Below are positions 7,321 to 11,000 of a stretch of DNA of 11,000 nucleotides, piece by piece (position 1 is the stretch's first letter; each line of letters starts with the position of its first letter). Origin of the DNA: Pseudomonadaceae bacterium UBA5811 (GTDB lineage: Bacteria > Pseudomonadota > Gammaproteobacteria > Pseudomonadales > Pseudomonadaceae); NCBI GenBank assembly GCA_002417905.1, contig DIDB01000235.1, positions 1 to 11,000 of the forward strand, read 5' to 3'. Both the position numbers and the translations under genes were made by a program. Below the pieces are notes generated by a model. The model was not told the origin of the DNA and did no database searches. It saw nothing but the letters and a program-made list of their open reading frames with translations.

Positions 7321-10002
7321 TCAGGTCGGGTTGCCGGAGGGCGTATTGCCGGCGGATAGCTGTTCGATGATGGCCTGCTCCAGCCGGGCACAGAGGGCCG
7401 GGTCGGTGAGCGGCCGGTTATGGGTATCGGTCACGCAGAAAACATCTTCGACCCGTTCGCCCAGGGTGGCAATCCGGGCATTTTGTACCGAGAGGGCAAA
7501 GTCCCGGAACAGACTGCCAATCCGGGCCAGCAGCCCTGGCCGGTCGGGGGCCGTGATTTCGATCAGGGTCTGGTCCTGGCGAATCTCGTTGTGGATGCTG
7601 ACCCGGGGCGGGAAGGTAAAATGCTTGAGCTGGCGGGGGACCCGGCGGCGGATAATGGTCTGGTAGTCATCCGGGTTGCGCAGGCCTTCGGTCAGGACCT
7701 GGCGGATCTGTTCGGTCCGCTCCGGATTGTAGCCAATCGGGCTGCCATCGGCCTCCAGCACGATATAGGTGTCCAGGGTGAACTGGCTGGTAGAGGTCAG
7801 AATCCGGGCGTCATAGATGCTCAGGTTCAGCTGGTCGATTTCTGCCACGGTTACGGCAAAGAAATCGTGCTGGTCCTGGGCATAGATAAAGATCTGGGTG
7901 CCCCCCTCGAATTCCCGCTGGGTGGTTTCCTTGATCAGGACCAGCGGCCCGGCATCCCGGGGGTGCTCAATGATGGCCTCGGTATGCCAGGCAATATCGG
8001 CCGAGGTATAGCGCAGGAAGTAGTCATCCCCGAGCTGGGCCCAGAGTTCTTCCGCGTCGTCCGGGTCGGTACCGCTGCGGACCAGCTGGTCGAGGGCGGC
8101 CATCTGGCTGTGACGGATCTGCTCATCGCGTTCCAGCGGGTTTTCCAAGCCGCGTTTCAGGGCCCGCTTGGTTTCGGTATAGAGCTGGCGCAACAGGCTG
8201 GCCCGCCAGGAATTCCACAGGGTTGCATTGGTGGCATTGATGTCGGCTACGGTCAGCAGATACAGGTAATTGAGCCGGTTTTCGTCACCAGCCAGCCGGG
8301 CAAATTCATTGATGACCTGCGGATCGGAAAGATCCTTGCGCTGGGCGGTGGTGGACATGACCAGATGGTTACGGACCAGCCAGACCACCAGATGGGCATC
8401 CTGGGCAGACAGCTGGTGGCGCTCGCAGAAGCGCTGGGCATCCACGGCGCCCAGCTCGGAGTGGTCACCGCCCCGGCCCTTGGCAATATCATGGTACAGC
8501 GCCGCCATGTACAGCAGCTCGGGCTTGGGCAGCTTGTCCAGCAGCTTGCTGGCCAGCGAGTATTTCTCGGCCACCTCCGGATGGCGCAGTTTGCGGAGAT
8601 GCTTGATCAGGTTGAGGGTATGGGCATCCACCGTGAAGATATGGTAGAGATCGTGCTGCATCTGGCCGATGATCTGGCCAAATTCCGGCAGGTAGCGGCC
8701 GAGGATGCCGTAACGGTTCATCCGCCGCAGGTTGCGGTGAATACCCTCGGGCGAGCGGAGCAGCTCGATGAACAGGCGGGTATTGGCCGGATCGGCCCGG
8801 AAGTGGTCATCAATCAGGTAGCGGTGGTCCCGCAACTGGCGGATGGTGGTGGCACTCAGGCCACGGGCTTCCGGATGGCGGGCCAGGATTACAAAGATTT
8901 CCAGCAGGGCGCTGGGCGCCTGTTCAAAAACCTGCTCATGGGTCAGCTCCAGATAGCCGTTGCGGATCTGGAAGTGACTGTTCAGTGCCCGGGCCGGGGC
9001 CTGGTCATCCGGGCTGAGGATGACCTCTTCAAAATACTGCTTGATCAGGTCGGTGACCTCGGCGACCTCCATGACTACCCGGTAGTAGCCCTGCATCAGC
9101 CGCTCAACGGCCAGCTTGGCATCGTTGTCCTGAAAGCCCAGCAGGCTGGCGATCTGCCGCTGGTAGTCAAACAGCAGCCGGTCTTCGGCCCGGCCGGCCA
9201 GCATATGCAGGGCATAACGGACCTTCCAGAGGAATTCCTGGCAGGAGGTCAGCAGGGTGTATTCCGCCTCCTGGAGAAAGCCTTTCTGGACCAGGGTCGA
9301 GAGATCGGTGATACCAAACTGGCGGCGGGCAATCCAGAAAACGGTCTGGATATCCCGCAGGCCACCCGGTGAGCCCTTGACGTTGGGCTCCAGGTTGTAC
9401 TCGGTATCGTTGTATTTGTCATGGCGTTGCCACTGTTCTTTCTGTTTGGCCAGAAAGAACTCGGCTGCTGGCCACATCTGTGCCGGGCTGGTGGCGGCCT
9501 GCATGGCCTGGCGCAGGCGGTCCGGGCCGGTCAGGGTGCGGCTTTCCATCAGGTTGGTAATGATGGTCAGATCGGTCCGGGCTTCCCGGGCGCACTCTTC
9601 AACGGTGCGGACACTCTGGCCGACCTCGAGGCCAATATCCCAGAGCAGGGTCAGGAACTGGCTGATCGGTTCCTGGACGTGTTCCGGGCAGCCTTCGACC
9701 AGAATCAGCAGGTCAATATCGGAAAAGGGATGCAGTTCACCCCGCCCGTAGCCACCGACTGCAACCAGGGCAATGGACTGGGGGGCCGGCCAGCTGAAGC
9801 GGCTCCAGGCGGACCCAAGGATCTGGTCAATCAGCCAGGCCCGGCTTTCTACCAGCTGGCGGATGCTGGTGCCCTGTCTGAAACGCCGGTCCAGCTCTTC
9901 CCTAGCCTGCTGCAGGGCTTTCTTGAACAGGCCAACTGGTGGCGAGCCTCCGGCCAGGGCCGTCTGGAACAGGAGCGGATCAAACAGCGCGGTATCGGGC
10001 AT
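7321..10002 (-). CDS. glnD: Bifunctional PII uridylyltransferase/uridylyl-removing enzyme GlnD
   Basis: GlnD senses glutamine and adds or removes UMP on PII proteins, setting glutamine synthetase activity and nitrogen-regulated transcription. About 893 residues match the family length. The nucleotidyltransferase motif [19 protein letters not shown] (about 83-101, metal-binding Asp pair DID) comes first. It is followed by the PII-uridylyltransferase region ([14 protein letters not shown]), an HD hydrolase site ([16 protein letters not shown]) and two C-terminal ACT domains ([11 protein letters not shown] and [19 protein letters not shown]). I prefer ATG at 10002 because AAGGA lies 8 nt upstream; an in-frame ATG at 10023 adds seven residues but has no good site. 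It is 29 nt after map by the preferred start and 17 nt before dapC, so co-transcription is likely. Confidence 0.95.
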   Translation of the reverse strand: MPDTALFDPLLFQTALAGGSPPVGLFKKALQQAREELDRRFRQGTSIRQLVESRAWLIDQILGSAWSRFSWPAPQSIALVAVGGYGRGELHPFSDIDLLILVEGCPEHVQEPISQFLTLLWDIGLEVGQSVRTVEECAREARTDLTIITNLMESRTLTGPDRLRQAMQAATSPAQMWPAAEFFLAKQKEQWQRHDKYNDTEYNLEPNVKGSPGGLRDIQTVFWIARRQFGITDLSTLVQKGFLQEAEYTLLTSCQEFLWKVRYALHMLAGRAEDRLLFDYQRQIASLLGFQDNDAKLAVERLMQGYYRVVMEVAEVTDLIKQYFEEVILSPDDQAPARALNSHFQIRNGYLELTHEQVFEQAPSALLEIFVILARHPEARGLSATTIRQLRDHRYLIDDHFRADPANTRLFIELLRSPEGIHRNLRRMNRYGILGRYLPEFGQIIGQMQHDLYHIFTVDAHTLNLIKHLRKLRHPEVAEKYSLASKLLDKLPKPELLYMAALYHDIAKGRGGDHSELGAVDAQRFCERHQLSAQDAHLVVWLVRNHLVMSTTAQRKDLSDPQVINEFARLAGDENRLNYLYLLTVADINATNATLWNSWRASLLRQLYTETKRALKRGLENPLERDEQIRHSQMAALDQLVRSGTDPDDAEELWAQLGDDYFLRYTSADIAWHTEAIIEHPRDAGPLVLIKETTQREFEGGTQIFIYAQDQHDFFAVTVAEIDQLNLSIYDARILTSTSQFTLDTYIVLEADGSPIGYNPERTEQIRQVLTEGLRNPDDYQTIIRRRVPRQLKHFTFPPRVSIHNEIRQDQTLIEITAPDRPGLLARIGSLFRDFALSVQNARIATLGERVEDVFCVTDTHNRPLTDPALCARLEQAIIEQLSAGNTPSGNPT

Positions 10003-10031
10003 GGGGAGAATCCTTGTGTCCATGGGGCTGC

Positions 10032-10814
10032 TCAGGCCGGGGTTGCGGGGAAGGTTTCATCCTGGCGCAGGGTCAGAACCTCATAGCCCTCCGGAGTGAC
10101 CAGCAGGGTGTGCTCGAACTGGGCGGAGAGCTTGCGGTCTTTGGTGATGGCGGTCCAGCCATCACCCAGCAGGCGGGTTTCCGGCCGCCCCTGGTTGATC
10201 ATTGGTTCAATGGTAAAGGTCATCCCGGCTTTCAGCTCAAGGCCGGTTCCCGGCTGGCCGTAGTGCAGAACCTGGGGTTCTTCGTGAAATCCGCGGCCAA
10301 TACCGTGACCACAGTAGTCACGTACCACGGAAAAACCATGGCTTTCCGCATGCTTCTGGATTACGGCCCCAATATCGCCCAGAAAGGCGCCGGGCCGGAC
10401 CGTTCCTATGCCCAGATACAGGCATTCCCGGGTAATCCGGCAGAGCCGCTCGGCCCACTCCGGCACCTTGCCCACCAGAAACATCTGGCTGGTATCCCCG
10501 TGATAGCCGTCCTTGATGACGGTAATGTCCAGATTGACGATGTCGCCGTCTTTCAGTGGCTTGTCATTGGGAATGCCGTGGCAGACGACATGGTTGATCG
10601 AGGTGCAGATGGACTTGGGGTAGCCCCGGTAATTGAGAGGGGCCGGGATGGCCTGGAGCTCGTCAACAATATAGTCATGGCACCGCTGGTCCAGGTGCTC
10701 GGTGGTCACGCCTGGCCGGACATGCTCCGCGATCATTTCCAGTACCCGGGCCGCCAGGCGGCCGGCGTTGCGCATTTTTTCGATTTCTTCGGGAGACTTG
10801 ATGATAACGGGCAT
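10032..10814 (-). CDS. map: Type I methionine aminopeptidase
   Basis: The enzyme removes the initiator methionine from nascent proteins when the next residue is small. The 260 residues fit the family. The five metal ligands are in place: D96 and D107 ([16 protein letters not shown]), H170 ([13 protein letters not shown]), E203 (TIEPM) and E234 (QFEHT), with substrate-contacting H79 (NHVVCHGIP). A GAGGA site just upstream supports ATG at 10814. It is the first gene of the leftward map-glnD-dapC-(cysH) series and faces away from the presumed rpsB, the same map/rpsB divergence known from E. coli. Confidence 0.97.
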   Translation of the reverse strand: MPVIIKSPEEIEKMRNAGRLAARVLEMIAEHVRPGVTTEHLDQRCHDYIVDELQAIPAPLNYRGYPKSICTSINHVVCHGIPNDKPLKDGDIVNLDITVIKDGYHGDTSQMFLVGKVPEWAERLCRITRECLYLGIGTVRPGAFLGDIGAVIQKHAESHGFSVVRDYCGHGIGRGFHEEPQVLHYGQPGTGLELKAGMTFTIEPMINQGRPETRLLGDGWTAITKDRKLSAQFEHTLLVTPEGYEVLTLRQDETFPATPA

Positions 10815-10870
10815 TCCATCCTCGTTGACGCGGCGGGGGCGCAGTTGGGCTGATCGGATTACTGGCCGGA

Positions 10871-10876
10871 ATCATA
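10871..10876 (-). promoter_or_regulatory. Candidate -10 element for the map operon
   Basis: On the - strand TATGAT lies about 57 nt upstream of the map ATG and matches the -10 consensus at five of six positions. A convincing -35 at 16-18 bp is absent, so this is only a candidate. Confidence 0.3.
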
Positions 10877-10946
10877 AACCAAAGTGTTTCAGGCTGCAGA
10901 TGCCCGGCATGGCCGGCCAGCGGTAGCCCGCGGACGGGTTTTGTGC

Positions 10947-10985
10947 TATAAAACGCGCCGCCTGCCGGAGCCTGTCCGGCCGGGC
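10947..10985 (+). promoter_or_regulatory. Rightward promoter -10 and structured leader, probably of rpsB
   Basis: TATAAAA (10947-10953) reads rightward, with no good -35. Starting about where a transcript would begin, GCCTGCCGGA (10960-10969) pairs with TCCGG and CGGGC (10975-10979 and 10981-10985), giving a 10-pair stem (one G-U) with a single bulged C and a 5-nt loop. No T-run follows. Because rpsB (ribosomal protein S2) is commonly divergent from map, and its leader is a known site of S2 autoregulation in E. coli, this is likely the rpsB leader. The coding region itself lies outside the window. Confidence 0.4.
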
Positions 10986-11000
10986 GTTAAACCCACACAC

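Noticed and set aside
7420..9372. A 650-codon open frame on the + strand opposite glnD
   Set aside because: It lies fully antisense to glnD, whose domains and motifs are unmistakable; long antisense frames are expected in GC-rich genes, and its translation has no recognisable motif.
9957..9966. A near match to the Neisseria DNA uptake sequence (GCCGTCTG...)
   Set aside because: It lies in coding glnD, is imperfect, and I saw no other copies in the window, so it is likely chance.

Overview
The window joins the end of a prophage to a stretch of ordinary housekeeping chromosome. The host is probably a betaproteobacterium, and Neisseriales (Chromobacterium/Laribacter-like) is my best guess. The reasons are the GC-rich coding sequence, a DapC-type succinyldiaminopimelate aminotransferase, an iron-sulfur type CysH, an extra-long NAD-dependent ligase, and map-glnD leading away from what should be a divergent rpsB. 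The genus is inferred, not shown.

Positions 1-2575 (all + strand) hold the last genes of a tailed-phage prophage. In order these are: the C-terminus of an unidentified structural gene; a lysozyme/transglycosylase-like endolysin candidate; a small lipoprotein; a coiled-coil protein with an Asp-Thr-Gly hexapeptide tail; two small membrane proteins resembling two holin families, the second starting at TTG inside the stop codon of the first; and a DUF1353 protein overlapping that. This looks like a compact lysis cassette. Two terminator-like hairpins lie inside it, directly ahead of gene starts. No integrase, repressor or recognisable Rz spanin is present.

Positions 2576-2737 have no gene. They hold three 8-bp TTCCCAAA repeats at an exact 11-bp period, then two back-to-back hairpins that end transcription of a tRNA-Val(GAC) gene on the - strand (2738-2814). 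The prophage abuts the 3' end of this tRNA, the usual integration target, so one attachment site probably lies here. The repeats are good candidates for integrase or excisionase arm sites.

From 2815 onward is host core. A tRNA promoter faces left and ligA (DNA ligase) faces right. ligA converges on cysH, and their final codons together form one hairpin terminator. cysH, dapC, glnD and map all lie on the - strand and read map-glnD-dapC-cysH with short gaps, probably one transcription unit. It joins N-terminal methionine removal, nitrogen-status signalling to PII, lysine/diaminopimelate synthesis and sulfate assimilation. The last ~80 bases hold a rightward promoter-like -10 element and a strong stem-loop, probably the leader of rpsB just beyond the window.
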